A stretch of DNA of 64,000 nucleotides from Ahaetulla prasina (GCF_028640845.1 NC_080542.1:18704283-18768282), one strand, 5' to 3'. Counted from the stretch's first letter, positions 1 through 10,582 are shown. Notes: generated by a model not told the origin, from the sequence alone. A program made the numbers and translations.

Positions 1-992
1 CATGCCCACCCAGTCACACCGGTTGTTAAATTATTGGCTCCTGATGTTTTCTTTTCTGCGGGAAACAGGTCCAAATGGCTTTTTGAGTGTTTAAGGGTGC
101 AGACTCCTGACCTAGACCATCCATGTCAAGTATTTCAAGCCCGTTGTAACCAAGACTTCCTGCAGTCTAATTTGCCCACAATTTTTTTCACTAGTCAAGA
201 TAGGTTACAACAGTGTTTTTCAAACTTGTTGGCTTTAAAAGGCTGACTGGGGGATTTCTGGGAATTGGAGTCCATAAAGCCATCAAGATTGAGAAACAAT
301 GAATTACAAGATCATGACCACAGATTCAGGTGAGAGGACAAAGGTATTCTGTACCAAAGCAAATGCCAAAACCTGACACTAATCTTGGACTTACTAGTGC
401 TAGAATAGTCTCTGCAGCTCTGTCCACATTTGCTTATACCAGAATGGGTATTTGTCCATAGGAATGACTCAATGGTCCTCTGTGTTCTTGACAGTCATTG
501 TTCAAATACTGCCTAAAACTTTGCGGACAATCCAGACCTGCGTACGGTTGGTCAAAAACACAAGCAAACTGATCTTGGATGGCTATGTTGGACAAACGGA
601 AAGAGTGCCAGAATTCCCAAGATGCTTCAGGATTGCCTAGCCTTAAGAAAAGCTGGAATTCCTACTGAGTGTCTGCAGAGGATTATTCAGAAGAGGCTCA
701 TTAGTGGGTTGGAGATTTAGATCAGAACATCCACCCAACTGATCTGGTGCAACAGGTCTCCATCCTGGATGAGTCAAGAGTCATTACCACCACCAAATCT
801 CTCTGCAATCATGGCTATACGACGTCAGGTACAGGCGACAAGCCAGTCAGTCGGTCGGTTCCTCTTGCAACCCACAGATCAACACTCAGTTGATTTGGGG
901 TTGAAAAGCAGACTTTACCCTTGCAGGAAATTGTTAGGAAGGAAAAAAAATCTGCTATCATTATTGTCCCCTATCCAAAGCTCTCCCACCTC
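1..992. other. 3' flank of zinc-finger gene, no gene recognised
   Basis: This stretch lies downstream of the zinc-finger gene. Only short open frames occur, none resembling a known protein. Around 243-300 there is a decayed piece of the palindromic MITE family whose core reads like 'GGAATTGGAGTCC'. I see nothing else I can name. Confidence 0.5.
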
Positions 993-998
993 TTTATT
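993..998 (-). terminator. polyadenylation signal AATAAA for the zinc-finger gene
   Basis: The plus strand reads TTTATT, so the minus strand reads AATAAA, about 72 bases past the TGA stop at 1072-1070. It is the first canonical hexamer after the stop and would give a short 3' UTR. Its use is inferred. Confidence 0.5.
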
Positions 999-1069
999 TT
1001 CAGGGTTCCCCGTACAGAGAACCCCAACTCTACTGCTATGAAAAATGTCCACCCTGAACCTCCATTGCT

Positions 1070-1722
1070 TCATTGAGTTTGGCCTCTAGGGTGGAGGTCC
1101 ACCTTCTGCTTCCTTTGTGGCTGCCACTGATACTGATGTACTCGAGAATGCTGGATAAGGTTACAGCGGCGAGTGAACTGCCTCCCACAGTGATAACAGT
1201 GAAAGAGGGGTTTTGCTGCGGTTACTTGCTGGTCTGGGTTCTGGCTCTGGCGCAGGTTGTAGTTAAAGTAGAAGCCCCTGGGATGGCAGAGGAAAGGTCG
1301 CTTGTCAGAATGGATCGCTTGGTGGTGCGCCAGTCCATGGCAATCTGTAAACCGCTTCCCACACTTGGAGCACTGATGCTCTCCAGGTTGATAATGCTGA
1401 AGCTGGGCCACGTGGGAGGGCTTGGCAAAGCTCTTGGGACAACTCACAACTTGGTAGGGCTTCTTTCTGGAATGGTACCACTGGTGTCGAGCCATGTCCG
1501 ATTTGCTATAGAATGCTTTGCCACAGTCTGGGCATACAAAGCCTGGCATGATTTGCGGCCATACGGTTTTTACCATCTGGTTTCTGGGAGAGCGACCATC
1601 AACAGGGGCATCACAAATCTTGAGAATTCCTGGAGACGTTGGCCCGGCGGGCAGGACATCTTTCATATCCTTTTGTCTCCGGGTTGCCAGCTTCTTCTTT
1701 TCATTTGAAAGCACCAACTTTC
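1070..1722 (-). CDS. coding exon 4: C2H2 zinc fingers and stop
   Basis: The acceptor TTTAAAG| at 1723 is followed by GAAAGTTGG, completing a Gly codon and then 216 residues to TGA at 1072-1070. Five finger positions are visible. Finger 1 (exon residues about 63-83, [10 protein letters not shown] then H and H), finger 3 (about 117-137, CSKCGKRF) and finger 5 (about 175-195, CYHCGRQF) have all C2H2 ligands in C-x2-C-x12-H-x3-H spacing. Finger 2 has lost its first Cys and both His. Finger 4 has lost its second Cys and its His residues. The count is small for this class, and the tail after finger 5 is basic and Gln-rich. Confidence 0.88.
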
Positions 1723-4700
1723 CTTTAAAGCAGAAGGGCAGGGGGGAAAGTAGGAATTATATTCAGCCTGGAGCACTGTTCTTTTCCATTGGCTGATACC
1801 CTGAAATTCCAGTCAACACGAAACTAGATCCTGCTAGACCACTACCTTATCATGCATATAGTCCTCAACCTATGATCAGTTGCTTAGCGACCATTCAAAC
1901 TTACGACGGACCTGCCAAGGGTCTACCCACTACTTTTATTCTAAATTCCAAAGGTCACCCCTGCATGTAACATCATGATTGAACCAGGTGCTTGGCAACT
2001 AGGCTGCATTTAAAACTGTTTGCAGGATCTTGAGGTCATGTGACCTTTGTAAACTTCCTCAAAGAACTTCTTTATTGGGTAAATTATATCGGCACACTTT
2101 GAAGGAAAGCCAACTCTTTTTCCTCCAAGGTTACAGTATGGTTAAAACCAGTAATGACTCCTTCCCTGTGTCATTAATCACACTGGCCAATTAGGTTGAT
2201 TGGCAGGCTTCTCCTGTATTCCTCTCTTCCTTCCTCCATAGCCCAGGAGATTACCTAGGTTCCCACAAGAAAGCTTTATGTTTTGTCTAATAATACATTC
2301 CAAACTGTTCGGCAAAATTCTCCCAGTAGCAAACCATTAATTTAAAAAAACTAGCCTCCACAACCTATCAATGACTAGCTGTCTTTTGATAGTTTAAGCA
2401 GGAGGAAAAAGCAGACTTTCTCCAACTAACAAATAGTGTGCTTAATTGGATAAATGGCTTGATATTACCGTACTTTTCGGCGTATATGACACACTTTTTT
2501 CCCCCTAAAAGAGGGTGGAAATGTTGGTGCATTTTATACACCGAATACAGCCATTTTGAGTTCCCGAAACCCCGCCCTGCACATCCCATTTTCACCAAAA
2601 ACAGGCCAGTAAAAATGCAAAAACAGGGCCTGCAGGGGGTTTGGGAGGCCTGCAGAGTGCTCCTGGGGTCCGGGGAGGGCAAAAATGGAACATGTGGGAG
2701 GTTCCTCCCAAACCCTCTGCAGCCCGTTTTTGCAGAAATCGGGCGCATTTCCCAAACCCCCCAATTTGTCGCGTTTTTGCCCTCCCCAGCCCCCAGGAGC
2801 ACTATACAGGCCTCCCAGACCTCTGTGCATCCCTTTTTTTGCGAAAAACGTGCCCGTTTTTCACAAAAACAGGATGCATAGAAGGTTTGAGGTCTGCAGA
2901 GTGCTCCTGGGGGCCGGGGAGGGCAAAACCTTTTTTTTTCCTTGTTTACCTCTTGGAAATCTTGGTGTCTTATACTGCAGTGCACCTTATACTCCGAAAA
3001 ATACGGTAATATATAGAAAACTTATTCTACTCTTATGAATCAGTATATTTTAAAATCTAATCTATAACTAAAGGAGCATGTTGGCACCTGTGGTTAGGAT
3101 GGTGGGTTGGAGGTTAGCAAGCCCGTGTTTGCGACTTGTGTGATGCCCTGGGGTAGGATGAGCTCCCATCCTTTGCTCCAGCTCCAGCTGGAGCCCCTGA
3201 TTTCGCATCTCACAGGCAGCAATAATGATCCTTTTCAACTAATCCATTCAACTTGGAGGCACCTCAGTGCTTTTGACATGAGGGTGAAGTGATCTAAGAA
3301 GTGATTTAACTTCTTGAATTCTTCAAATCTTACTAAACTTATTACATATTTCCATCATGCATTTACCATAGCATTATGTGAGCCTTCCATATAATTTTAT
3401 TACCATTATCTATGTTCTCCATAAGACATGCTAAATAAATATCAATTACTTTGAAGATTTTTTTTCTGGAAGAGGTGCCATGCCCTCATGTAGCTGCTAC
3501 ACATTCCAGTGGGGGTAGGTTTTCCAGATGTTGAGAAACTCACCTGCTACTCTACGTTGTTTCACAAAGCAGCTCCATCCCCATTCCTTGCTTTTGGGCA
3601 TAGAAGCAAATGAACTCAAATAAGAAGCAACCTTTTCCTCACCTTTGACTTTTGGAGATACACCTTCTGCAGGGTTCTGAATTTTATCCGTACTCAGTTT
3701 CTGGTTCTCATTTCTCCCCACTTTGAAGACGAGATCTGGATTATTGGTGGGGAACCCTACCAATAAAAAAGGAAAAGGGGGATGGAGAAAAAAAATATTT
3801 TTTTAAAAAACAACAACGTGTTAAGCGATAATCCAGGAGAACAATTTACATAAAAATCAAATCTGCCTGGCATGTCAAGTTAGAATGTTTCGACAGCACA
3901 AGTTAAACCCAACTTCCGGTTTTCAATGGCAACACCAGCTGTAGGCTCAAACTTATGGTGAAGGAACCAATCAGTAGCTTCTTCCTTAAAACAGGGATGC
4001 CCAACCCACTATCTGGCCTTGGACCGTTCGGAAGCGGGCCATGGGAAGTGGCGGGCGAGTGTGCGGCATCCCCACTTGAACGAGCAAGGGGCTGGCACAT
4101 GGATGTGTGCTCCATTCACACGAGCGAATGCCCACCATTTGTGCAAATGGAGCAGGCCGCACATCAGTGCTATCCCCTCCCCCCTCCCTCTCCGAAAAGG
4201 TTGGGGAATTCTGCCTTAGAAGGTATCTGGCTATGGTTTGCGGCTCAGTGATCTTATTTATTACTGTGATAGGCTATCATATACCCTGTTTCCCAGAAAA
4301 TAAGACCCAGTTAAGATCCATCAGCAGACGGAGGCGTTTAGTACTGTATATCCCCCAAAATAAGACCTAACCAGAAAATAGGCCGTAATGCGTCTTTTAG
4401 AGCAAAAATTAATATAAGACCCGGGGGGGGGGGATATTTGGGGGGAAACACTCTATTCACAATCAAATCTCAGAGATTTTACAGCTGCTATGCTAACCTA
4501 GTAGGAAAGGATAAATAAGTTTCATTGGAGGCTTTATTAAAAGCCTTCCAAACTCAGCCTGGTTAAACCTAACTTAGACTATCTTGTCTTTGTCTTGTCT
4601 TCATAATATAACAGGCCAAAGGTATATAAGATCTGGTTGTTGTTAAGCTATTTGATTTAAGTGAGCCAGGTTTAGTCCATAAGACATAAGTCTCTTTCCG

Positions 4701-7700
4701 ACAGTCTTTCAAAGTAGTCCAGATCAGGTAAACAATACTAATACTGTTCTAAGCTTATTGTAAGGTTATAGTAACAGAATCTTGCAAGTGCCTCTTCCTT
4801 CCTTAACTTTGCATTCCAGAGAATGTGGAAGGGTCAACTCTAAGAGATTTTTTCCACTTCCATGCCTGCTTTCAGGTTTCTCTGGCTGGGGAATTCTGGG
4901 AGTTGAAGTCCACACATCTTCAGGTGGTTACAGTTAAGAAACACCTGTGTAGGCTTCAGCCCTTCCTCTTGTTCCTCAGGTTTAGTCTCCCATCCCATTA
5001 CACTTCCCCAATCCTGTCCAACTCTCACCCAATGCTCGGACATTCTCATAATTCTCCATCATCACTTTTGTGAAAATCTTCCTCTCAGATTCATCTAGGA
5101 GTTTCCATTCTTCCTCTGAGAAATACAGGGCCACCTCTTCAAAAGTCACCAGAGCCTGAAACCATTCAAATGTTTAATAATTGAGACCCCATCCTGTACA
5201 GATAGTCCTCGACTTACAACCAATTGGAGACCGTTCAGCACTGGAAAAAAAAAGACTTGGGACCATTTTTCACACTTACGATCTTTGCAGCATCCCCCCA
5301 GGGTCATGTGATCGAAAGTTGGCTGCCTGGCAACTGGCTAATATTTATGACAGTTGTAGTGTCCCCAGGTCATGTGATCACTTTTTGAAATTTTCCTGTA
5401 AGCTTCAGTCAATGGGGAAGCCATTCTCTTAACAACCATCTTCCTAATTTAATAATTGCAGTGGTTTATTTAATAATTGTGGGCTAGAAAGTCATAAAAT
5501 GGGGGGAAACTCACTTAAAAGTGTTTTGTTTAGCAGTGCAAATTTGGGGCTCAATTGTAGTCATAAGTCACAGACCACCTGTGCTTCCAAGGGAAACTGA
5601 TGAGAACATCTCAGAGGCTGCCACAAAGAAGAGGGAGTCAAACTATTCTCCAAAGCACCTGAGTGCAGGACAAGAAGCAATGGGTGGAATGATTGAGAGT
5701 CTCCACAGCTTTTAGCAGTGGATGGAAACTAATCAAGGAGAGAAGCAACTTAGAACTGAGGAGAAATTTCCTGACAGTGAGAACAATTAATCAGTGGGAA
5801 AACTTGCCTCAAGAAGTTGTAAATGCTCCAACACTGGAAATTTTTAAGAAGATGCTGGATAACCATTTATCTCAAATGGTATGGAATTTCCTGCCTAAAC
5901 AGGGGGTTATTCTATTCTAACATAGAAATGACCAGTTGTTGCAGCTTGTCCTTGATTTACGACAGTTAGGACCCAAGTTTTCCGTTGCTAAGCAAGTGAG
6001 TTGTTAAGCGAGTAACACTCAATATTATGATTTTTTTTTCAGCCATGGTCGTTAAACAATTCACTGCAGTTGTTAAATTAATCATGTGGTCATTAAGTGA
6101 ACCTGACTTCCTCCATTGACTTTGCTTGTCAGAAGCCAGCTGGGAAGGTCACAAATGGTGGTTACATAAACCCGGGATGTTGTCATGTATGATGTCAACC
6201 ATCATAAATACATGCCAGCTCCCCAGCCCCCAAACTTTAAACATGTTACTGTTTGGATTGTACAATGGTCATAAGCGTAAGGATTGATCTAAGTCCCTTT
6301 TTTCAGCGCTGTTGAAACTTTGAACAGTCACTAAACAAATTTAGTCACAGACATGTTATATGATTCTTTGAGAAGGCAGAAACTACTACATTCTAAATGC
6401 CACCAAGATGTGGTTTAAATTTTGCATTTAAATTACGGAATAGCATATATATTATTTATATTAAGACAGAATCACTAAATCATGCACATTTTCTCAAATT
6501 ATTTAAATGGCAAAAAATAGGAATATTGATAGAAGTCCAAAGAATACATATCCTGTGGGATGAGAAAGGGAGAAAAAAACTTAATTTTAAAACAATGTCA
6601 TTTGTTTATGAATTTATAAAACCACCTCAGTGAAGGCTACTGCAAGCATCAGTGCGCCCATTTGTTATATCAACTTATTGATATTTACTGTTTTTACAAA
6701 TAGCTCAAGGCAATGAACATATCCAACATGCCTTCCTCCTCCTATTTTACCCACATTATCAACCCTGCCAGGTGAGTGGCTACTCATCCTTATTTCAAGA
6801 ATGAATTGTTAGAAGTAGGATGGTTTGCCACAAAATGGTTTCTGTCTCCTGCTTAGGCAGGGGGTGGGGGTTAGACTAGATGACCTACAAGGTCCCTTCC
6901 AACTCTGTTAATCTGTTAAAAAGATGAATGAGTTCTCAAGGGCACATCATTGGGGAACATTGAAGAACTCCAAGGAGTCAAGTGACCCAAATGATTCAAT
7001 AGCAATCCAAGCCACCCTATATAAATATGTCTGCTTTTCCAGAGTTCCTCAGTCTGAAAAATTGAAGACCTGATCTTCAGTCTTTGGGAATTTCCTTTCC
7101 TCATGGATAGATTGTTTTTCAACTTCAAATAGTGATTCTAATACCATCACCTTCTAAACTATTGAGCCCTGAGTGGGTCAATATTAAGACACTACGCCTC
7201 ACAGCCAATGGCCTTTAAGATCCCTCACCTTTTCCCCGTGTCTCTTAAGCAAAGACAATCCTGTCAGAAAGTTTTCCACCAACTCGACAGCTTCCCCACA
7301 ACTTTCCGGGTGCTGATGCCATAGCCAGTTCTGTATTTCTTTGGGCAAGGTAGCCAAAAATTGTTCCAGGACCAGCAGATCTAGAATCTGTTCCTTACTA
7401 CGTCTCTCTGGTTTCAACCAATTGTGGCAAAGGTCCAATAGTTGCCTGCAAGCTTTTCGAGGTCCCTCATCTTCTAGGTAACAGTACCAACGGAAACCCT
7501 GGCGGGCATGCTCCAGGGCAAGGCCTCCTTTTGTCTCTTCTTGCTCTTCACCTCCCTTGTCTCCAGCTGCCTTTTCAGGTTCTCCTACTCTGTCAGGTTC
7601 TGTAAAATGGATCATTCCTTCTTCAGAATCTCTTGGTTTGTTTTGGGAAACCACAATGGCCTGGTGATTGTCCTGTAGGATGTCCTTGGATCCTTCTGAT

Positions 7701-8227
7701 TTCTGAATATAGTCCCCACAGATCTTAGCCATCTCTATCAGGGTGACTTCAGTCTGAGTGGCCTTTTCAACTTTGGAGAGGCCGCTATCTTTAACAGGTT
7801 TTGTGAAGGTTTTAGACCTCTCTCCATCTATGACCATCAATGGGGCCTTGTCTTGTAATTCAGGCACAGTGCAAATCTTGAGATCATCTCTAGATTCTGG
7901 TGAGGACCTTCTTTGGACTTCAATTTCTTCTTCAACAGTAATCACACAATCAATTCCAGCCGTCCCTTCAGGGTTGGCTTTCTTCTCTTTAAAGGAGTCA
8001 GGAGAATTTTCAGAGGAAACCACACAAATCTGAATATCATCCACTGTTGTCTTAGGAGGTGTTGCATCTGTCTCTTTATGTTGTGGAGTCGGTAGGAGGA
8101 CCTGCTGTCTGACTTCCCAGCACTGGGGCTTCACAGCCGTCCCATTTAAATACATGCAGTCATTCCTGGATGGTAAGCAATTTAGGAATTCCTTAATCAT
8201 TCCAACAGGAGGTGAACACTTCTCCAT
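1070..8227 (-). CDS. SCAN-KRAB-C2H2 zinc-finger protein gene (coding span)
   Basis: The coding region is assembled from four minus-strand exons: 8227-7229, 5155-5029, 3756-3643 (or 3756-3544) and 1722-1070. Acceptors and donors are AG/GT and phases join (0, 1, 1), giving 630 or 663 residues. Domain order is an acidic N-terminus, SCAN (about 242-324), KRAB A box (about 334-375), a KRAB-B-like linker, then five C2H2 finger positions. SCAN domains dimerise, KRAB boxes of this kind recruit repressors such as TRIM28, and fingers bind DNA, so a nuclear transcriptional repressor is the family-based inference. Only three of the five fingers keep all zinc ligands. The frame is open across every exon, which argues for a gene still under constraint. 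I cannot assign an orthologue; squamates carry large lineage-specific sets of such genes. Confidence 0.85.
1861..2055. repeat. remnant of TA-flanked MITE family A
   Basis: Phrases such as 'GCTTAGCGACCATTCAAACTT' (in part), 'CTTGGCAACT' and 'GGTCATGTGACC' match the interior of the family described at 25521-25906. Both ends are lost. Confidence 0.5.
2466..3008. mobile_element. palindromic MITE with TACCGTA termini
   Basis: Terminal inverted repeats TACCGTACTTTTCGG and its complement CCGAAAAATACGGTA bound a 543-base element in the last intron of the zinc-finger gene. The flank on both sides reads ATAT, so a TA or ATAT duplication is possible. The interior holds three versions of a module containing GCAGAGTGCTCCTGGGG in direct and inverted orientation, so the element can fold back extensively. 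There is no transposase; it is non-autonomous, and the superfamily is unassigned. Confidence 0.7.
3079..3200 (+). repeat. degraded tRNA-derived SINE fragment
   Basis: The phrase GATGAGCTCCCATCCTTTGC and the following CAGCTCCAG resemble the conserved block of the Sauria SINE at 53160-53508, but the rest has diverged. The surrounding 3009-3540 shows nothing else. Confidence 0.4.
3544..3756 (-). CDS. coding exon 3: KRAB-B-like linker with two in-frame donors
   Basis: The acceptor TTGGTAG| at 3757 is followed by GGTTCCCC, encoding [17 protein letters not shown], which resembles the start of KRAB B or linker exons (G.P...PDL...). Two good donors follow: AAAG|GTGAGG ending the exon at 3643 (114 bases) and GCAG|GTGAGT ending it at 3544 (213 bases). 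Both leave phase 1 and both join in frame to the finger exon, so isoforms differing by 33 residues are possible. The longer form adds a Ser/Trp-containing tail with no recognised domain. The longer exon is given here because its donor is closer to consensus. Confidence 0.72.
3992..4213. mobile_element. hAT MITE, 222 bp
   Basis: The ends are CAGGGATGCCCAACC and the complement of CAGAATTCCCCAACC. Flanking 8-mers CCTTAAAA (3984-3991) and CCTTAGAA (4214-4221) match at 7 of 8 positions, as expected for hAT target duplication. The interior is CpG-containing and non-coding. Confidence 0.7.
4282..4452. mobile_element. MITE with CCCTGTTTCCC.GAAAATAAGAC ends (family D)
   Basis: The left end reads CCCTGTTTCCCAGAAAATAA and the right end GGGGGGAAACA, an inverted pair. 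Inside, AAAATAAGACC recurs as a subrepeat, as in the copies at 34548-34785, 45411-45713 and 63248-63378. Nothing is encoded. Confidence 0.6.
5029..5155 (-). CDS. coding exon 2: KRAB A box
   Basis: This 127-base exon, the canonical KRAB-A exon length, is bounded by TTTCAG| and TTGG|GTGAGAG. It encodes 42 residues beginning [17 protein letters not shown] and ending [11 protein letters not shown], then one base of a Gly codon. The VTFE.VA.YFS..EW core and the EN..N motif match functional KRAB A boxes. The usual MLE is MME and DVA is EVA, both conservative. It enters in phase 0 from the SCAN exon and leaves in phase 1. No start codon is needed, and the exon is too short to show as a free-standing open frame. 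Confidence 0.88.
5199..5582. mobile_element. MITE family A copy
   Basis: The left end CAGATAGTCCTCGACTTAC is preceded by TA. The right end is diverged to CATAAGTCACAGACCACCTG. It sits between the KRAB and SCAN exons, immediately upstream of the KRAB acceptor. Confidence 0.6.
5598..5930 (+). mobile_element. CR1 LINE 3' fragment
   Basis: The conceptual translation carries the CR1 reverse-transcriptase C-terminal phrases [19 protein letters not shown] and [15 protein letters not shown]. It is 5' truncated and has stops, so it is not functional. Confidence 0.75.
5948..6345. mobile_element. MITE family A copy
   Basis: It begins near CTTGTCCTTGATTTACGACAG and contains GTTGTTAAGCGAG and a diverged tail TTGAACAGTCACTAAAC. 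The ends are worn and no target duplication is readable. Confidence 0.5.
6838..6916 (+). mobile_element. CR1 LINE terminal fragment
   Basis: The string CTAGATGACCTACAAGGTCC followed by CTTCCAACTCTGTTA is the CR1 3' terminus as seen at 32370-32775. Between 6346 and 6837 I see only AT-rich non-coding sequence. Confidence 0.65.
7229..8227 (-). CDS. coding exon 1: acidic N-terminus and SCAN domain
   Basis: The ATG at 8227 opens a 333-codon frame that ends at donor AAAAG|GTGAGG (intron from 7228). The SCAN domain occupies residues 242-324 and contains the family core [16 protein letters not shown], followed by [13 protein letters not shown]. Residues 1-241 are Glu/Lys/Ser-rich with no fold I recognise. 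Upstream of the ATG on the minus strand, a run of pyrimidines precedes AG at about 8250, a plausible acceptor, so the 5' UTR is probably spliced. Reading beyond the donor adds only nine residues before a stop, which supports splicing. Confidence is high for the SCAN identity and moderate for the exact start. Confidence 0.88.
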
Positions 8228-8487
8228 TTCAACTTTAATTTAGACTTCTGGCTTTGGAAATGTGAAGAAAAGAAGCAACCAGCTTAGAGTCTACTAGGAA
8301 GTCAGATTCCTGAGAAGCAGTCGTTGTCACCTCTTGCTGATTTTTTGGAACTTAGTTTACGTTCTCCCTATGAATAGACACTCTCCAGAAAAGAGATAAA
8401 GAGGATTCTTCCAGCCAGCTGAAGGGGGGGAAAAAAGAAAGAAAATATGTCTGGTCAAAAAAGTTGGCAATTGTGAAAAAAAAATAC

Positions 8488-8560
8488 AGGCAGTCCTCAA
8501 CTTACAACAGCAACTGGGCCAGAATTTCTGTTGCTAAGCAATGCAATCATAGAGCAAGAC
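8488..8560. repeat. MITE family A, left end only
   Basis: CAGGCAGTCCTCAACTTAC followed by TTTCTGTTGCTAAGCAA marks a truncated end upstream of the SCAN exon. Confidence 0.5.
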
Positions 8561-8936
8561 AGGGAAGAGTTTTAAGTCCTAGGGATGGAGCAAGACAATG
8601 TGCAAGAGTGTGACAGAATGCATGAGAGGCATAGTGCAGGTTGGGGAAGTGAGAGGGTTCAAGGGGGGGGGGGTGGACAAAAGATGTAATCCAGATCTGG
8701 GAGGGGGGTGAATGAGAGACGTATAAAAGGTTAGGAAGAGTGCTAGAGCAGCGGTCACCAACCGGTGGTCCACAGATCACTGGTGGTCTGCGAGAAAATT
8801 TTGGTGGTCCGTGGAGAAATCTTCATATTTTTGCCAGTGCACCCTAGTGGAGGAGGTGTGGCGCAAGCAGGCCGAAGCAGTGATTGCGATGGCTGGAAGC
8901 TGTGGGAGCAAAGCACTACTTGTACTTGCGCAGCAT

Positions 8937-9302
8937 CAGCATTCCGCCTCGGCATATTTGTCCAGCTGGTGGTGCAAAGCAGCCCTTGTCTCCTTCCGCT
9001 TGGGACTCAGAGCGGTAAATGGCGACTGATCCAGGGAGCAGCTGGATTTTGCTCTCTATTGCGGACGCCAGATCGGCCCCCTGCAAACTCTCGTCTCTCG
9101 AGGAGCGCTCACTGAAGTGGCGCGGGAAACTTCGGCCAGGCTCCTCGAAAGACGAGAGCTTGCAGGGGGCCGATCTGGCATCCGCAATAGAGAGCAAAAT
9201 CCGGCTGCTCCCCTGATCAGACACCATTTACAGCTCTGAGTCCCAAGCAACAGGAGACGAAGGCTGTTTTGCGCCACCAGCTGGGCAAATATACCAAGGC
9301 GG
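8937..9302. repeat. large inverted repeat (arms about 175 bp)
   Basis: The left arm 8937-9110 and right arm 9128-9302 are complementary over nearly their full length. Both carry CCAGATCGGCCCCCTGCAA, TTTTGCTCTCTATTGCGGA and CTTGGGACTCAGAGC, the second arm in reverse complement. The spacer is about 15-20 bases. The arms differ at scattered sites, many of them C/T. Confidence 0.8.
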
Positions 9303-9344
9303 AATGCTGATGCCACACAGAATGAAATAGAAAAAAAAAGACAC

Positions 9345-9389
9345 AAGTGAAAGAGAGAATGAGAAAGAGAATGAGAGAGAGAGAGAGAG

Positions 9390-9444
<55 letters not shown>

Positions 9445-9445
9445 A
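9345..9445. repeat. (GA)n simple repeat
   Basis: GA dinucleotides run nearly uninterrupted from 9377, preceded by GAAT-interrupted units. Confidence 0.95.
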
Positions 9446-9757
9446 CCACCTTCTTGAAAGAAGTGTGGGGGGATGAAGGGGGATGTATTGCATTAAGTAT
9501 CGACCCCCCTTCAATTTCGCGAGGTCGGCGCAGCAGGCAGCGGTCCTTCCCGGTGTACCTTGTTTCTCTGGAGACCCCCTCCCCTCCCGCTTCTGCCCAC
9601 CTCCTCCTCCCAGAGTCTCTGGGCTGCTTACTCAGCCAGAGGAAAAATTCAAAGGGCGCTCCGTTGCCCAGCTTGCCCACCTGCCCAGGGATGTTGCCTG
9701 GGGGACCGCTCTCTTCGCAGCTCTTGCTCAAAGCCGCCTGGCTCTGAAAAGGATGCA

Positions 9758-10115
9758 TGGAGAATTAGAGAGTGAGAGAGAAAGAATGAGACAGAATCAG
9801 AATGAGAGAGAACGAGAGACAGAGAAAGAGAATCAGAGAGAGAATGAGAGAGACAGAATGAAAGAGAATCAGAGAGAGAGAGAATCAGAATGAGAGAGTG
9901 CGTGTGGGGGAGGGAGAGAGAAAGAGAGAATGAGAAAGAGTGGGAGAGAAAGAGAGAATGAGTGGGAGAGAGAAAGAATGAGAGAGGGGAGAGAGAGAGA
10001 GAAAGAGAGAGATGAGAGACTGAGAGACAAGGTGTGGAAGAGAGGGGGGAGAGAAAGAGAGAATGAGAGAGAAAGAGTGGGAGAAAGAGGGGAGGGGAGG
10101 GGAGAAACAGAGAAG
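9758..10115. repeat. GA-rich imperfect minisatellite
   Basis: Purine-only stretches of GAGAGA, GAATGAGA and GAAAGAGA units extend over about 350 bases. The long open frames read here on both strands are Arg/Glu or Ser/Leu low-complexity artefacts. Confidence 0.9.
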
Positions 10116-10582
10116 AGGGACAGTGCCTGAAGGACCCCATCCCATTACTGGGAGTCCAGGTGCTTCAGCAAGTGGCGCGCTGGATTCGTATTAGTGGTCC
10201 ACGGGATTTAAAATTAAGAACTCGGTGGTCCCTGAAGTACAAAAGGTTGGGGATCCTTGTGCTAAAAGGATGTACAAGAGGTGAAGGATAGGTTTGGAAG
10301 GATGCATGAGAAACGCGATGTGTCGGGAAAGGTGCGAGGAAGAGGGTGTGATGCTGGTCAGAATGTTTGCACGTCGGCCACACAGGCTTGCACAGATCAG
10401 GAAGGTGCAAGGAGTGGCATGGCTCAGGAGGAATACACAAAGGGTGTGCAAGAGGCATGGTGCGAGTCATGAAAGTGCAAGGGAGTCCATCAGAGGAGGG
10501 TGAACGAGACTGCATGAAGGTGCACAAGTGGCAGTGGTTGAAAAGATGCCATGAAAGAGGGGGGAGAGTGAAAGACACAACT

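Larger units (their letters stand above)
8749..10259 (+). mobile_element. large non-autonomous hAT element, 1511 bp
   Basis: The terminal repeats are CAGCGGTCACCAACC and, inverted at the right end, CAAGGATCCCCAACC. Flanking 8-mers TGCTAGAG (8741-8748) and TGCTAAAA (10260-10267) match at 6 of 8 positions. Subterminal 'GGTGGTCC' phrases recur at both ends. The interior contains a pair of inverted arms about 175 bases long (8937-9110 and 9128-9302), a (GA)n tract, a GC-rich unique block at 9500-9745 and a long imperfect GA-rich tract to 10115. No transposase is visible. The ends match 48463-49240 in inverted orientation, but the interiors are unrelated. Confidence 0.75.

Noticed and set aside
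434..720. Possible coding fragment with moderately complex composition
   Set aside because: Frames are short and interrupted, and no domain or repeat family is recognised.
1073..1708. 211-codon plus-strand frame opposite the zinc-finger exon
   Set aside because: Antisense shadow of the finger exon; the minus strand has the C2H2 ligands and matching splice site.
9056..10145. Long open frames rich in Arg/Glu or Ser/Leu on both strands
   Set aside because: They are translations of (GA)n and GA-rich repeats inside a transposon; no codon structure or homology.
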